A DNA stretch of 64,000 nt from Mojavia pulchra JT2-VF2 (GCA_019359325.1 JAHHHN010000001.1:310001-374000), one strand, 5' to 3'; positions 45,565 through 54,795 are shown, counted from the stretch's first letter. The notes: generated from the letters alone by a model not told the origin. Program-made: numbers and translations.

Positions 45565-46851
45565 TCAGTAAGCTTGAACAGCCTGAGTAGTAGACTTATT
45601 TTCAGCCTCTTTTTCTTTTGTATCAACAAAAATATCGATGAAGTTTTTAATCTTTGTCGAATTAGAACTTTTTTGTTGTAAATCTTTAACAATTTCACAA
45701 GCTCTCACACCTTGTTCTGCCACTATTTCAATGGTTGAATCAGTTTTGATATTCGCTACTGCTGAATTGTGTAATGCTACTAATTGCCATTGTTGATTAA
45801 ATACTGGGCTACCTGATGAACTAAAATCAGCATCAGCTTCATATCTGATAAATTTCTTATAAATATCGATAACTCTATTACTAGAAAGAATGACTTGCTT
45901 ACGCTTTCCTTTTGGATGTTGAATGATGTTAACTGGTTCTCCTTGTGCCAATTTGCCTTGGGGAACATTTTGCTGAACTCCTATTTTTTGGAGTTCTATC
46001 AACCTTTTATCATCTATAGGTGGAGCAATGTTTGTACTGTTCTCATCTAATGTAATCCAGCCAAAGCGATCGCCTGCTCTACCTAAGATAGATAAATTAC
46101 TGTCTTTAGGCCTGTCTTGTAACTTAACTAGGGTATAATCCAATTCTTCGTTAGTTTCAAAAAAACCTGTTTCAGGATCTAGATCGAGTTTGTATTCTAT
46201 TGGAGGAATTTTTCGTCCAAGACCGTCTTGGTCATAACCAAATTGAGCTATTACTTCAGCGCATACTTCTTCATTTGGAAGCACATGATGATTGGTTAGT
46301 AAGTAGCTGCTTCCAACTAAAAACCCTGTAGCGATGGGAATAGGTAGTAATTTTTTGAAACGTTCTGGATCTTTAAGCGCATCTGATGAATGATTTGTAT
46401 CAATTCCATCAAAAAATTGTTGAATAGAATCTGGCTCTTTTTCAGAAAATGAGAATATTTCTTCTATATCTTCCTGAGATAAAATAGCCTTTTGACTATT
46501 TTTCAGTTCATTTTCAAGAGCGTCAATTTTCTCAACTAGCTCAACTCTAGCTTGTTCCGAAAATTCTCGCACTAGTCGGCATACAGCAGCGCCTCGTCTT
46601 ACCCCTAACTCTAGAAAAGAAAACGGGAGAAAGTCTGGTTGACCAAAAACTGCACTAATACGCGACGAAGGGTTGATCTCAAATCGTGAGTTAATAATTT
46701 CTACTAAATCGGAGTCATCAATCAAATCAAGAACAGCGTCTTGTTTGGCTGGAAACGGAATTGCACTTAAATTTAGTCTTTCTCGGAAAATTGGCGGCAA
46801 AAACCAATTATATAATAATCTCTGACGAGAGGAAGTTATAGTAATGCTCAT
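45565..46851 (-). CDS. Trypsin-like serine protease with N-terminal helical domain
   Basis: 428 residues. Residues about 1-165 are mostly helical with L-P-P-I-F-R-E-R-L and F-L-E-L-G-V-R-R-G-A-A-V-C-R-L-V; I suspect an effector-associated or adaptor-type domain but cannot name it. Residues about 170-370 are a V8/trypsin-like domain with H189 (T-N-H-H-V), D238 (E-L-D-Y-T-L-V) and S346 (S-S-S-G-S-P). No signal peptide. It is divergent from the pentapeptide-repeat gene with 41 bases between start codons, and convergent with CHAT. Confidence 0.86.
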   Translation of the reverse strand: MSITITSSRQRLLYNWFLPPIFRERLNLSAIPFPAKQDAVLDLIDDSDLVEIINSRFEINPSSRISAVFGQPDFLPFSFLELGVRRGAAVCRLVREFSEQARVELVEKIDALENELKNSQKAILSQEDIEEIFSFSEKEPDSIQQFFDGIDTNHSSDALKDPERFKKLLPIPIATGFLVGSSYLLTNHHVLPNEEVCAEVIAQFGYDQDGLGRKIPPIEYKLDLDPETGFFETNEELDYTLVKLQDRPKDSNLSILGRAGDRFGWITLDENSTNIAPPIDDKRLIELQKIGVQQNVPQGKLAQGEPVNIIQHPKGKRKQVILSSNRVIDIYKKFIRYEADADFSSSGSPVFNQQWQLVALHNSAVANIKTDSTIEIVAEQGVRACEIVKDLQQKSSNSTKIKNFIDIFVDTKEKEAENKSTTQAVQAY

Positions 46852-46892
46852 ATCTAATTTAAATAATTATCAAATTAATTGGTGAATTTGCA

Positions 46893-48893
46893 ATGCAATC
46901 TAATCGCTTACCCTACCGTATTAAACAGGGACAAAATATCAAAGGTTGGCGTATATTTCAAGAATCTTTACAACCAGAACTACATAATCTTATTGCTGGA
47001 CAAACAATCTTAATAAAACTTTGTTTGCTTTTTACAATACTTATACTATCTTCTATTTCAGGTATTGTATCTAGTTTTTTTGGTAGCTGGTATTTTTTTT
47101 ATATATCTTTACCAAATGAACCAGGAAAAATAGAACTTTTTTCAATGTTCATAATAATTATTGCTTGGATATTTACCAGTATCCGTCAAGGCATCGCCCA
47201 AGGTTTAAAAGTTGCTATAGAATTTTTTCTAATTACATTAATAGTCACAGATGTATTAGCATTATTGAATTTATTGCCAACTATTACAATACGCATTTCT
47301 CCATTAGTCGATCATAGTATTCAACACTTGGCTGCTTGCTTAGTAGGAATGATTTTTACAATTTTTATTTTTCTAACAGGTAGTTTCGCTATTGCTGTCA
47401 TTTCTACAAGCTTTGCTAAAAACCAATCTAATCATTTCCGAATCGGTGCGGCTGTATTTATAATTATAATTGCGGTGATTGCTACTGTAGTTTTATATTT
47501 ATCAGGAGGAGTAGATAGTAAAGTTGAAGAGCAAAGCCTTTTTGTTAGAATCGCTAGTATCTTAGGCGGTATTTTTTCTGGATTTTGCTTTGGGATTATT
47601 AGCTTAATAGCAACAAAATTTAGTAACAAATATTCCGGTCATTTCGAGTTTTTGCATTCTTGGGCGATCGCAGTTGGTTCATGGGGCGGTACATCATTTT
47701 ATAATTTAGATTTAAGTGATATTGATTTTACTGGTTCTCAGTTAGCAAATACTGATTTCCGAGCAAAGAATTTTTACCGGACTTGTTTAAAGGAAGTTAA
47801 GGGATTAGATAAAGCTAGAATAGACAATCGCTATCTAGACTTAACTAACTACAAAGTACAAAAGCTGTTAACTGATGGAGTTTGTAAAGACATAAACTTT
47901 AGCAGAATAAACTTGCAAGGAGCATATTTGCAAAATGCAGATATGAGGCATTTCAAGTTAATAGAAACTAATCTCAAAGGCGCAAATTTACAAGATGCTG
48001 ATTTGCGCGGCAGTATTTTAATTCGTACTCAGCTTACAGGAGCGGATTTTACTGGAGCTAATTTGACTGGAATTTGTATTCAAGATTGGAATATCAATAG
48101 TCAGACTTGTTTTGCTAAGGTCAAATGTGATTATTATTACCGCAAATTAGATAATAAAGGAGAGCCAATAGAACAATATCCTATAGGACGTAATTTTGAA
48201 GAAGGAGAATTTGAAGCTCTATTCCAAGAAGTAGAAGAAGCAGTAGAATTAGTTTTCAAAGAAGGCGTAAATTGGCGGGCTTTAAGCTTTACTTTCCGTA
48301 AATTTCAATTAGAGGATGACGGTTTAGGTTTAGAACTCAAGGGAGTTGAACAACGTGGTGACCTTTGGGTTGTTAAAGTAACTCATAAACAAGGTGTTCT
48401 CCGACAAGATGTTGAACAAAGGGTTGGAGAAATTTATGATATGATGAAAGGCTTAATGGCTGTCAAAGAACCACAAATTAACAAGCTTTTAGATATTGCC
48501 GCAGATCAAGCAGGAGCCTTAAAAGAATCTAGTAAAAGACCTTTTGGTAATAGTTTTTTTATTACAGGTAGTACAATTACAAACTTAGCTGGTTCTGGAG
48601 AAATTAATTATGACGAAGCTGCTAGTAAAATTCGCAGTTTTGTTGCTAATAGCAGCGAACCAATACAATCATTACACCTAGTTAAAAGCCTTTTAGAACA
48701 ATTCCAAAGACAGAGTGTCGCTACTTCTAGCAATGAACAAATAGAACTAATTAAGCAAGTGATTTTGACTGAGGCTAGAAAAGACAAGTTTTTCAAACAG
48801 TTTTTTGTGCAACAAGGACAACAAATTGCTAATGCAATGCCAGAAAGTGCGATCGCATCAGCTATCCGAGAAGCACACTCCCAACTTATCTAG
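46893..48893 (+). CDS. Membrane pentapeptide-repeat protein with the CHAT-shared tag
   Basis: 666 residues. About five or six membrane helices occupy residues 40-255. Pentapeptide repeats (A-x-L-x-x type: L-Q-G-A-Y-L-Q-N-A-D, L-K-G-A-N-L-Q-D-A-D-L-R-G) follow at about 275-405. A soluble domain (about 430-545) precedes the tag N-x-F-x-I-T-x-S-x-I-T ... L-x-G-S-G-x-I-N-Y-x-E-A at residues 553-576, nearly identical in pattern to the CHAT protein C-terminus. The last 80 residues are helical. Likely a membrane effector or anchor that meets CHAT through the tag. Function unknown. Confidence 0.85.
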   Translation: MQSNRLPYRIKQGQNIKGWRIFQESLQPELHNLIAGQTILIKLCLLFTILILSSISGIVSSFFGSWYFFYISLPNEPGKIELFSMFIIIIAWIFTSIRQGIAQGLKVAIEFFLITLIVTDVLALLNLLPTITIRISPLVDHSIQHLAACLVGMIFTIFIFLTGSFAIAVISTSFAKNQSNHFRIGAAVFIIIIAVIATVVLYLSGGVDSKVEEQSLFVRIASILGGIFSGFCFGIISLIATKFSNKYSGHFEFLHSWAIAVGSWGGTSFYNLDLSDIDFTGSQLANTDFRAKNFYRTCLKEVKGLDKARIDNRYLDLTNYKVQKLLTDGVCKDINFSRINLQGAYLQNADMRHFKLIETNLKGANLQDADLRGSILIRTQLTGADFTGANLTGICIQDWNINSQTCFAKVKCDYYYRKLDNKGEPIEQYPIGRNFEEGEFEALFQEVEEAVELVFKEGVNWRALSFTFRKFQLEDDGLGLELKGVEQRGDLWVVKVTHKQGVLRQDVEQRVGEIYDMMKGLMAVKEPQINKLLDIAADQAGALKESSKRPFGNSFFITGSTITNLAGSGEINYDEAASKIRSFVANSSEPIQSLHLVKSLLEQFQRQSVATSSNEQIELIKQVILTEARKDKFFKQFFVQQGQQIANAMPESAIASAIREAHSQLI

Positions 48894-49042
48894 AAAGTAG
48901 TTTCGGCAACAAATCTGTAATTAGACGTAGAAATGTGTATATTACGTCTGTACAAGGATAGGTAGTAAAAACCTATAAATTTGATAGGTTGGTGATAGGG
49001 TGGGTTAAGAGATAGCCTACCCTGATTACTCAGGAATTGCTT

Positions 49043-49339
49043 ATGAATTATCAGAAGCTAGACGCCGCTCTTGCTATGGCGCTGAATAATGTACAAGACC
49101 CAGAAGTGTCGAGTTTGGTAGTTTTTATCCATACCGAACCTGTTTCAGGTTCTGCAATTGCTGTTTTGGAAAATTTAGGCGTTGATGGCGTCGCGCCTGG
49201 AAAGGATGTTTTCACTGCAACACTTTCAGCAAATGGCATTTCTCAGCTGTCTGAGGAACCTTGGGTGCAGTTTCTCAAGTTGTCGCAGAAATTGCATTTA
49301 GTTAATAGAATGCGAACTCCTGGGAGATTGGGCGTTTAA
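49043..49339 (+). CDS. Stand-alone subtilisin-prodomain-like (I9-type) protein
   Basis: 98 residues from ATG 49043. Residues about 25-90 align with the prodomain of the subtilase encoded at 42814-44541: V-V-F-I / I-V-F-I, a V-L-E-x-x-G-V / Y-L-E-x-x-G-I segment, S-x-x-x-x-L-S-E-E and S-(Q/R)-K-L-x-L near the end. Free prodomain-like proteins of the I9 fold inhibit subtilisins in trans. It has no signal peptide and follows the pentapeptide gene by 149 bases. Confidence 0.7.
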   Translation: MNYQKLDAALAMALNNVQDPEVSSLVVFIHTEPVSGSAIAVLENLGVDGVAPGKDVFTATLSANGISQLSEEPWVQFLKLSQKLHLVNRMRTPGRLGV

Positions 49340-49814
49340 TTTAAATGTGGCGATCGCCACTCTAGGGTAAGCAGAATCTACCTGACTCTGTTACCAAGGA
49401 ACCAAAGAGCTTAAGACTATACGCCAGAGTTCACAGCGAGTAAAGATAAGTCTTGTGAACAAATTTTAGACAATTATTCTTTGAAAATCATTTGCAAACT
49501 ATAAGTAGTTTTCATGTTATTTATAAAACAAGAGTTACGGTAGCTGTCACTGAGTTAAAATTTACTGGTTTTTTAAAATCAGCAAAGAATTGTATTTATA
49601 GATTGCAGAGTTATAAAACTAGTGTAGCGATCGCCTGTATTTGTTACGTGTCAATCGACACATAGTTTTTGATGTGGGAGTTGTTGGCAGCACTATTGAT
49701 CACCAGCAGTATTCTGTAAAATTTACTAATTAGAATCTGCGCTCCCCCCTTATCAGCTGCCACATACAGTCCTAAACTGAAGGTGAGAGTTGAAAGGCAG
49801 TCGGGAGACATCTT
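49340..49814. other. Intergenic region upstream of glgC
   Basis: 475 bases with HIP1 sites and a short GTGTC/GACAC palindrome near 49648-49661. No gene seen; holds the glgC promoter. Confidence 0.5.
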
Positions 49815-51104
49815 GTGAAAAAAGTTTTAGCAATTATTCTTGGTGGTGGCGCAGGTACTCGCCTTTATCCGCTAACTAAACTACGTGCTAAACCAGCAGT
49901 ACCAGTGGCTGGAAAGTACCGTCTAATCGATATCCCTGTCAGTAACTGCATAAACTCAGAAATATTTAAAATTTATGTCCTGACACAATTCAACTCAGCT
50001 TCCCTGAATCGCCATATCGCTCGTACATATAACTTTAGTGGCTTTAGTGAAGGGTTTGTAGAAGTGCTAGCTGCACAGCAAACGCCAGAAAACCCGAACT
50101 GGTTCCAGGGTACAGCTGATGCTGTGCGTCAGTACATTTGGTTGTTAGAAGAATGGGACGCTGAGGAATATCTGATCCTCTCCGGCGACCACCTCTACCG
50201 TATGGATTACCGCGAGTTTGTGCAGCGTCATCGAGAGACGGGTGCTGATATTACTCTCTCAGTTATTCCCATAGATGAGCGCCGGGCCTCAGATTTTGGC
50301 TTAATGAAAATTGATGACTCCGGTAGGGTAGTTGACTTTAGCGAAAAACCTAAAGGCGATGCTTTAAAAGCAATGCGCGTCGATACTTCCATACTCGGAT
50401 TGAACGCAGAACAAGCCAAACTCCAACCCTACATCGCCTCAATGGGGATTTATGTATTTAAAAGAGATGTTTTGATCAAATTGTTGAAAGAATCTATAGA
50501 ACGGACTGATTTTGGTAAAGAAATTATTCCTGACTCTGCAAAAGATCACAACGTTCAAGCCTACTTATTTGATGGCTACTGGGAAGATATTGGAACCATT
50601 GAAGCTTTTTATGAAGCCAATTTAGCACTGACACACCAACCCGTACCGCCCTTTAGCTTCTACGATGAACACGCACCAATTTATACCCGCGCTCGTTATT
50701 TACCTCCGAGTAAATTACAAGATTGTCAAATCAGACAATCGATGATTGGCGAAGGTTGTATTCTGAAAAATTGCCGCATTGAACATTCGGTTTTAGGAGT
50801 GCGATCGCGGGTTGAATCTGGTACGATCATCGAAGATTCTCTACTTATGGGTGCCGATTTTTACCAAGACTCTGTAGAACGTCACTGTAGCGTTGAAAAA
50901 GGTGATATTCCTGTAGGCATTGGTACAGATAGCATCATTCGTCGTGCGATCATCGATAAAAATGCTCAAATCGGTCATGGTGTGAAAATTATCAATAAAG
51001 ACAACGTGCAAGAAGCAGAGCGCGAAGGTCAAGGTTTTTACATTCGCAGCGGCATTATTGTTGTGCTGAAAAATGCTGTCATCCCCCACGGTACTGTCAT
51101 TTAG
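49815..51104 (+). CDS. glgC: Glucose-1-phosphate adenylyltransferase (ADP-glucose pyrophosphorylase)
   Basis: 429 residues, the known cyanobacterial length, from GTG 49815. It makes ADP-glucose from glucose-1-phosphate and ATP, the committed step of glycogen synthesis, in the cytosol. Visible are the N-terminal [12 protein letters not shown] nucleotide loop, [11 protein letters not shown], the substrate W-x-x-G-T-A-D-A motif, the glucose-1-phosphate site F-x-E-K-P, and the C-terminal beta-helix with S-G-I-I-V-V-L-K-N for allosteric 3-phosphoglycerate. A hairpin at 51111-51147 follows. Confidence 0.97.
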   Translation: MKKVLAIILGGGAGTRLYPLTKLRAKPAVPVAGKYRLIDIPVSNCINSEIFKIYVLTQFNSASLNRHIARTYNFSGFSEGFVEVLAAQQTPENPNWFQGTADAVRQYIWLLEEWDAEEYLILSGDHLYRMDYREFVQRHRETGADITLSVIPIDERRASDFGLMKIDDSGRVVDFSEKPKGDALKAMRVDTSILGLNAEQAKLQPYIASMGIYVFKRDVLIKLLKESIERTDFGKEIIPDSAKDHNVQAYLFDGYWEDIGTIEAFYEANLALTHQPVPPFSFYDEHAPIYTRARYLPPSKLQDCQIRQSMIGEGCILKNCRIEHSVLGVRSRVESGTIIEDSLLMGADFYQDSVERHCSVEKGDIPVGIGTDSIIRRAIIDKNAQIGHGVKIINKDNVQEAEREGQGFYIRSGIIVVLKNAVIPHGTVI

Positions 51105-51110
51105 CCATTA

Positions 51111-51147
51111 GTCATTAGTTAACAGTTATTAGTTAAAAACTAATGAC
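51111..51147. terminator. Hairpin after glgC
   Basis: GTCATTAGTT (51111-51120) pairs with AACTAATGAC (51138-51147) around further TTAGTTA repeats. No T-run; possible transcript end or intergenic repeat. Confidence 0.45.
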
Positions 51148-51183
51148 ATAAACGCACCAACTGCTTGGCACACGATAGGACAA

Positions 51184-51693
51184 ATGCCGCAACTGTTGTT
51201 ACTAATTGGTCTTCCGGGCAGTGGCAAAACAACTTTAGCTAAAAAATTGCAAGCAGAATGTCCCCAGATGCAGGTAATTTCTACTGATGTCATTCGGGGG
51301 CAACTGTTTGGCAATGAAGCAATTCAAGGCCCGTGGCTGCTGATCTGGCGGGCAATTCAGGAGGAATTACAACAAGTCCTCGCCGCAGGTAAGACAGCAA
51401 TTTACGACGCTACCAACGTCCAGCGCCGTCATCGCCGTGAGATTATCACCCTAGCCCGCGATTTAGGCTTTACCCACATTACTGGAATTTGGGCGAATAC
51501 CCCAGTTTGGCTATGTTTGACACGCAATAAACGGCGTAGTCGCCAGGTTCCTGAAGATGTTATCTGGCGTATGCATCGCCAACTCCGGGATGCCCCTCCA
51601 AGCTTGGAAGAAGGTCTAGACTGCCTAATTCGCTTTTCAGAATCGCAGGAGTACGGAAATTGCACTCGGATTGTGAGCGAGAACCCCACTTGA
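51184..51693 (+). CDS. P-loop kinase-like ATPase (polynucleotide kinase/zeta-like)
   Basis: 169 residues. Walker A G-L-P-G-S-G-K-T-T is at residues 9-17, S-T-D-V-I-R near 37 and Y-D-A-T-N-V near 78, then R-R-H-R-R. This matches the AAA_33 group of small kinases, which phosphorylate nucleic acid ends or small molecules. No second domain. Function here unknown. It follows glgC on the same strand with its own ATG. Confidence 0.83.
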   Translation: MPQLLLLIGLPGSGKTTLAKKLQAECPQMQVISTDVIRGQLFGNEAIQGPWLLIWRAIQEELQQVLAAGKTAIYDATNVQRRHRREIITLARDLGFTHITGIWANTPVWLCLTRNKRRSRQVPEDVIWRMHRQLRDAPPSLEEGLDCLIRFSESQEYGNCTRIVSENPT

Positions 51694-51814
51694 TTTTCTG
51701 TAATGTTTGTTAATTTAAAATCAGACTTTATTTGCTTGGCATTATACCTGGCAAAGAAGAGATCTCACATCTTAGAAAAAGAACATAACAGGAATTTTTA
51801 GAGGAGGCTGGTAG

Positions 51815-52807
51815 ATGGCTGCAACCGACTTCAAAGACTATTACGCAATTTTGGGAGTTAGTAAAACTGCCAGTCCAGAAGAAATTAAACAAGCTTTTCG
51901 TAAATTAGCCCGCAAGTTTCACCCCGATGTTAACCCAAATAATAAACAGGCAGAAGCACGCTTTAAAGAAGTGAACGAAGCCTACGAGGTTTTGTCAGAT
52001 CCAGACAAACGCAAAAAATATGACCAGTATGGTCAATACTGGAAACAAGTTGGTGAAGGCTTCCCATCCGGTGGCGCTGGTGTGGATATGAGCGGGTTTG
52101 ACTTCAGCCAATATGGGAGTTTTAATGACTTCTTGAATGAGTTATTTGGTGGTGCTGGCCCTCGTAGTAGCCGCCAAAGTTATTCTTCTCGCACTTCCAC
52201 AGGTAGACCTGGTGGTTTTGGTGGTTTTAATGATTTTGGCTTTCAAGATGTAGGTACGGGTGCAGGCGCGACCCAGGACAGCGAAGCTGCGATCACCTTG
52301 ACTTTTGGAGAAGCTTTTGCTGGTGTCCAAAAGCGCTTCAGCTTGGGTAACGAAACGATAGATGTCCGTATCCCTGCTGGTGCGAAACCAGGTACTCGCC
52401 TGCGTGTACGGGGCAAAGGTCAATTCAACCCTATGACCCAACAACGAGGCGATTTGTACTTAAAGGTAGAACTTCAGCCCCATTCTTTCTTTCAGTTTGA
52501 AGGCGATAATCTTGTTTGTGAAGTACCAATCACCCCAGATGAAGCTACTTTAGGAGCATCTATCGATGTTCCAACACCCGATGGTTTGGTTAACGTCAAG
52601 TTACCGGCGGGAGTGCGTTCTGGCCAATCTCTGCGTTTACGTGGCAAAGGTTGGCCTTTAGCCAAGGGTGGACGTGGCGATCAGTTGGTGAAGGTGGCAA
52701 TTGTCCCAGCAAAAGACCTCAGCCAGCAAGAGCGGGAATATTATGAAAAAATTCGGGCTATACGTACATATAATCCCCGCAGTCATTTGCAGCAGGTCAA
52801 GCTATAA
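51815..52807 (+). CDS. DnaJ-type (Hsp40, CbpA-like) co-chaperone
   Basis: 330 residues; ATG preceded by AGGAGG. J domain at about 8-72 with H-P-D at 38-40, Gly/Phe/Ser-rich linker (about 75-150), then two beta-sandwich substrate domains with G-A-K-P-G-T-R-L-R-V and P-A-G-V-R-S-G-Q-S-L. There is no zinc-finger region, so it is a type II (CbpA-like) DnaJ that stimulates DnaK. The stop is 66 bases from the convergent GST gene. Confidence 0.93.
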   Translation: MAATDFKDYYAILGVSKTASPEEIKQAFRKLARKFHPDVNPNNKQAEARFKEVNEAYEVLSDPDKRKKYDQYGQYWKQVGEGFPSGGAGVDMSGFDFSQYGSFNDFLNELFGGAGPRSSRQSYSSRTSTGRPGGFGGFNDFGFQDVGTGAGATQDSEAAITLTFGEAFAGVQKRFSLGNETIDVRIPAGAKPGTRLRVRGKGQFNPMTQQRGDLYLKVELQPHSFFQFEGDNLVCEVPITPDEATLGASIDVPTPDGLVNVKLPAGVRSGQSLRLRGKGWPLAKGGRGDQLVKVAIVPAKDLSQQEREYYEKIRAIRTYNPRSHLQQVKL

Positions 52808-52873
52808 AATCAGACCTCGCCTGAAGAATGTTAAGGGCGAATTGGTATTGGCGGCGCAAAGTCATCTCATGGC

Positions 52874-53539
52874 TCATTGGGATTGATTTTGCGTCATTAA
52901 AGCTCTCATCCGCGACTTAAAGGCTTCAATTGCCTCTGGGCTAGGTTGGGTAGTTTGCCAGGATGGACGTTGCATTAAGCGATCGCACCAAGTTTGGAGT
53001 TGGGGATAGTCTTCTAGAGCCAACCCCATTTGCGGAAGCCAGGGAATAGTACTACCAGCAACGATATCGGCATAAGTTAATTGCTCACTACCAAAGTATG
53101 GGCGATCGCCAATTAATTTCTCAAAAAAAGCTAGTACGGTTGCTGATTTTTGCTTTGCCTGCTCTATCTGCTGCGGATCGTTATCGCTCAAGCCAATCAT
53201 TTGCCGAAACAATGGGTTTATGGCAGGCATTAATTCATTAATTGTCACCATTTCCACCATCCGCACGGTTGCTATGGCTTTCTCTGCTGTTGGTAACAAA
53301 TTAGGCTTGGGATACTTTGCCTCTAAGTAGTCAAGAATAGCCAAGGATTCCACTACGCTAAAGTCATCATCAACTAACACTGGAATGTGATGGAAGGGAT
53401 TGATCGCTAAAAATTCTGGTTTAAACTGATCGCCATCCAGCTTCATCTCTATCAGTTCAAATTCCAATTCTTTTTCTAGTAATGCAATCCACACGCGACG
53501 GGAGTTTGCAGAAATCAGGTGGTGATACAATTTGAGCAT
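52874..53539 (-). CDS. Glutathione S-transferase
   Basis: 221 residues with an N-terminal thioredoxin-like domain (S-A-N-S-R-R-V near residue 10; P-V-L near 53; V-E-S-L-A near 63 for glutathione binding) and an all-helical C-terminal domain (Y-A-D near 156). Cytosolic. It probably conjugates or reduces electrophiles with glutathione; the exact class is not clear. A possible role in stress response is suggested only by two peroxiredoxin genes nearby. Confidence 0.88.
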   Translation of the reverse strand: MLKLYHHLISANSRRVWIALLEKELEFELIEMKLDGDQFKPEFLAINPFHHIPVLVDDDFSVVESLAILDYLEAKYPKPNLLPTAEKAIATVRMVEMVTINELMPAINPLFRQMIGLSDNDPQQIEQAKQKSATVLAFFEKLIGDRPYFGSEQLTYADIVAGSTIPWLPQMGLALEDYPQLQTWCDRLMQRPSWQTTQPSPEAIEAFKSRMRALMTQNQSQ

Positions 53540-53749
53540 GGCTAAACCTAACAGTTTTTACTTGTAGGGTAAGCTTTTTCACTTCCTCGCTTTTATTGTA
53601 TTACTTTATTGGTTTAATTTTCCTACTCCTGCCTATATCTAAAAGTTGGTAGCTCAGTCTGATAAGCTGTTTATATTTAATTTGCAAGCCGTTACTAAAC
53701 ACTTGCTATAGGCATCCTAATAAATCATTTGTGAAAGTTTTAAGCCCTG

Positions 53750-53772
53750 TATGGTGGGCACTGCCCACCATA
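53750..53772. repeat. GGTGGGCA palindrome
   Basis: TATGGTGGGCA and TGCCCACCATA arms, perfect over 11 bases with a single central C. Related to 23659-23675. Confidence 0.75.
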
Positions 53773-53817
53773 CCTATATTAAGCCTCTTAAATAAGTCTG
53801 TGATTTGGATATAAAAG

Positions 53818-53865
53818 CACAGATAAACACGGATGGTCACAGATAAATATCGGTGTTTATCTGTG
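53818..53865. repeat. Inverted repeat, CACAGATAAACAC family
   Basis: CACAGATAAACAC (53818-53830) and GTGTTTATCTGTG (53853-53865), perfect 13-base arms, with further partial copies on both sides. Confidence 0.8.
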
Positions 53866-54058
53866 TTTATCTGTGGTTAATTTTGGTATTATTTGTATTT
53901 TTGCTAAAAGTCAATTATAAAGATTAATATTAATCCTATACAAATTTTATTTAATTTTACATTTATAACAAAATATTCAACAAGTAAATTAAAATTTACT
54001 TGTTAATTTCTCTAAAGCAGATAACCTGGTAATTTAGTAAACATTGTTGTCTTTTAAC

Positions 54059-54595
54059 TCAATTAAATTGTTTTAAGAGCGTTTCTATGCTGGCATTATG
54101 ATCGATGAATGAAAAGAGATGTCTATAGCAGAGTTTGCCATCTTTATCTAATACAAATTGCGCTGGTAGGGGCGCTCCTAATGCTTGTCCTACTTTATAG
54201 GTACGAAATACGCGGCAACCGGGGTCGCTGAGTAAGGGCATTTTTAAGCCTAAGTCTCTGACAACTATTTGACTTTGCCTTTCGTCGGTGCTAGTAATCA
54301 TCAAAACTTCTATGCCACAATTTTTAAATTGTTCGTAATTTTCATTCAAATCTTTGATATGAGGATAGCAAAAGGGGCAATACTGTTTTTCGGTAAATAT
54401 GCGAGTAAAGGCAAGTAATATCGGTTGTTTGCCTCTATAATTTGATAGTTTAACTACAGTACCATTAGTTATATCTGGAAGTTGAAAATCTGTTGTTCCT
54501 ATCCCTATCCTGAACTTATCTGTTGCGGGAACTGGCAGAAAATTGCGGAAAAAGCGCTCATTAAATAAGCCACTAAAATCAGTTGAAGTTAGCAT
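54059..54595 (-). CDS. Peroxiredoxin-like AhpC/TSA-family protein
   Basis: 178 residues with a thioredoxin-like fold (F-Q-L-P-D-I, then L-S-N-Y-R-G-K) and C-P-F-C near residue 72 in place of the usual T-x-x-C of peroxiredoxins. The family includes bacterioferritin comigratory and thiol-oxidoreductase-like proteins. It reduces peroxides or disulfides in the cytosol; the C-x-x-C favours a disulfide exchange role. It precedes a typical 2-Cys peroxiredoxin gene in transcript order but has its own leader. Confidence 0.82.
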   Translation of the reverse strand: MLTSTDFSGLFNERFFRNFLPVPATDKFRIGIGTTDFQLPDITNGTVVKLSNYRGKQPILLAFTRIFTEKQYCPFCYPHIKDLNENYEQFKNCGIEVLMITSTDERQSQIVVRDLGLKMPLLSDPGCRVFRTYKVGQALGAPLPAQFVLDKDGKLCYRHLFSFIDHNASIETLLKQFN

Positions 54596-54629
54596 ATTTT
54601 ATCCATAATTATTAAACTATAAAACAATA

Positions 54630-54680
54630 AAAACACAGATAGACACTAATTTGACATTGATTAATGTATATCTGTGTTTT
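54630..54680. repeat. Inverted repeat, CACAGATA family
   Basis: AAAACACAGATA (54630-54641) and TATCTGTGTTTT (54669-54680), perfect 12-base arms. Third member of the family at 6751 and 53818. Confidence 0.8.
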
Positions 54681-54758
54681 ATCAAAGTTTTGAGCGACGG
54701 CTTGCGCCGCTTAAACTTCTCTGTTCTGTGTGGTTTATCTGTGGTTTGTATTGATTTT

Positions 54759-54795
54759 GCTTTTAACTCCAATACAGTTTATTGGAGTTAAAAGC
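54759..54795. terminator. Perfect hairpin downstream of 2-Cys peroxiredoxin
   Basis: A 16-base stem (54759-54774 with 54780-54795, arm starting GCTTTTAACTCC) with loop CAGTT, nine bases after the peroxiredoxin stop on the minus strand. No long T-run; probably a transcript end. Confidence 0.65.

Larger units (their letters stand above)
53540..54058. other. Intergenic region with two palindromic repeats
   Basis: 519 bases, no gene. It has the GGTGGGCA palindrome (53750-53772) and a CACAGATAAACAC palindrome (53818-53865). Confidence 0.6.
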
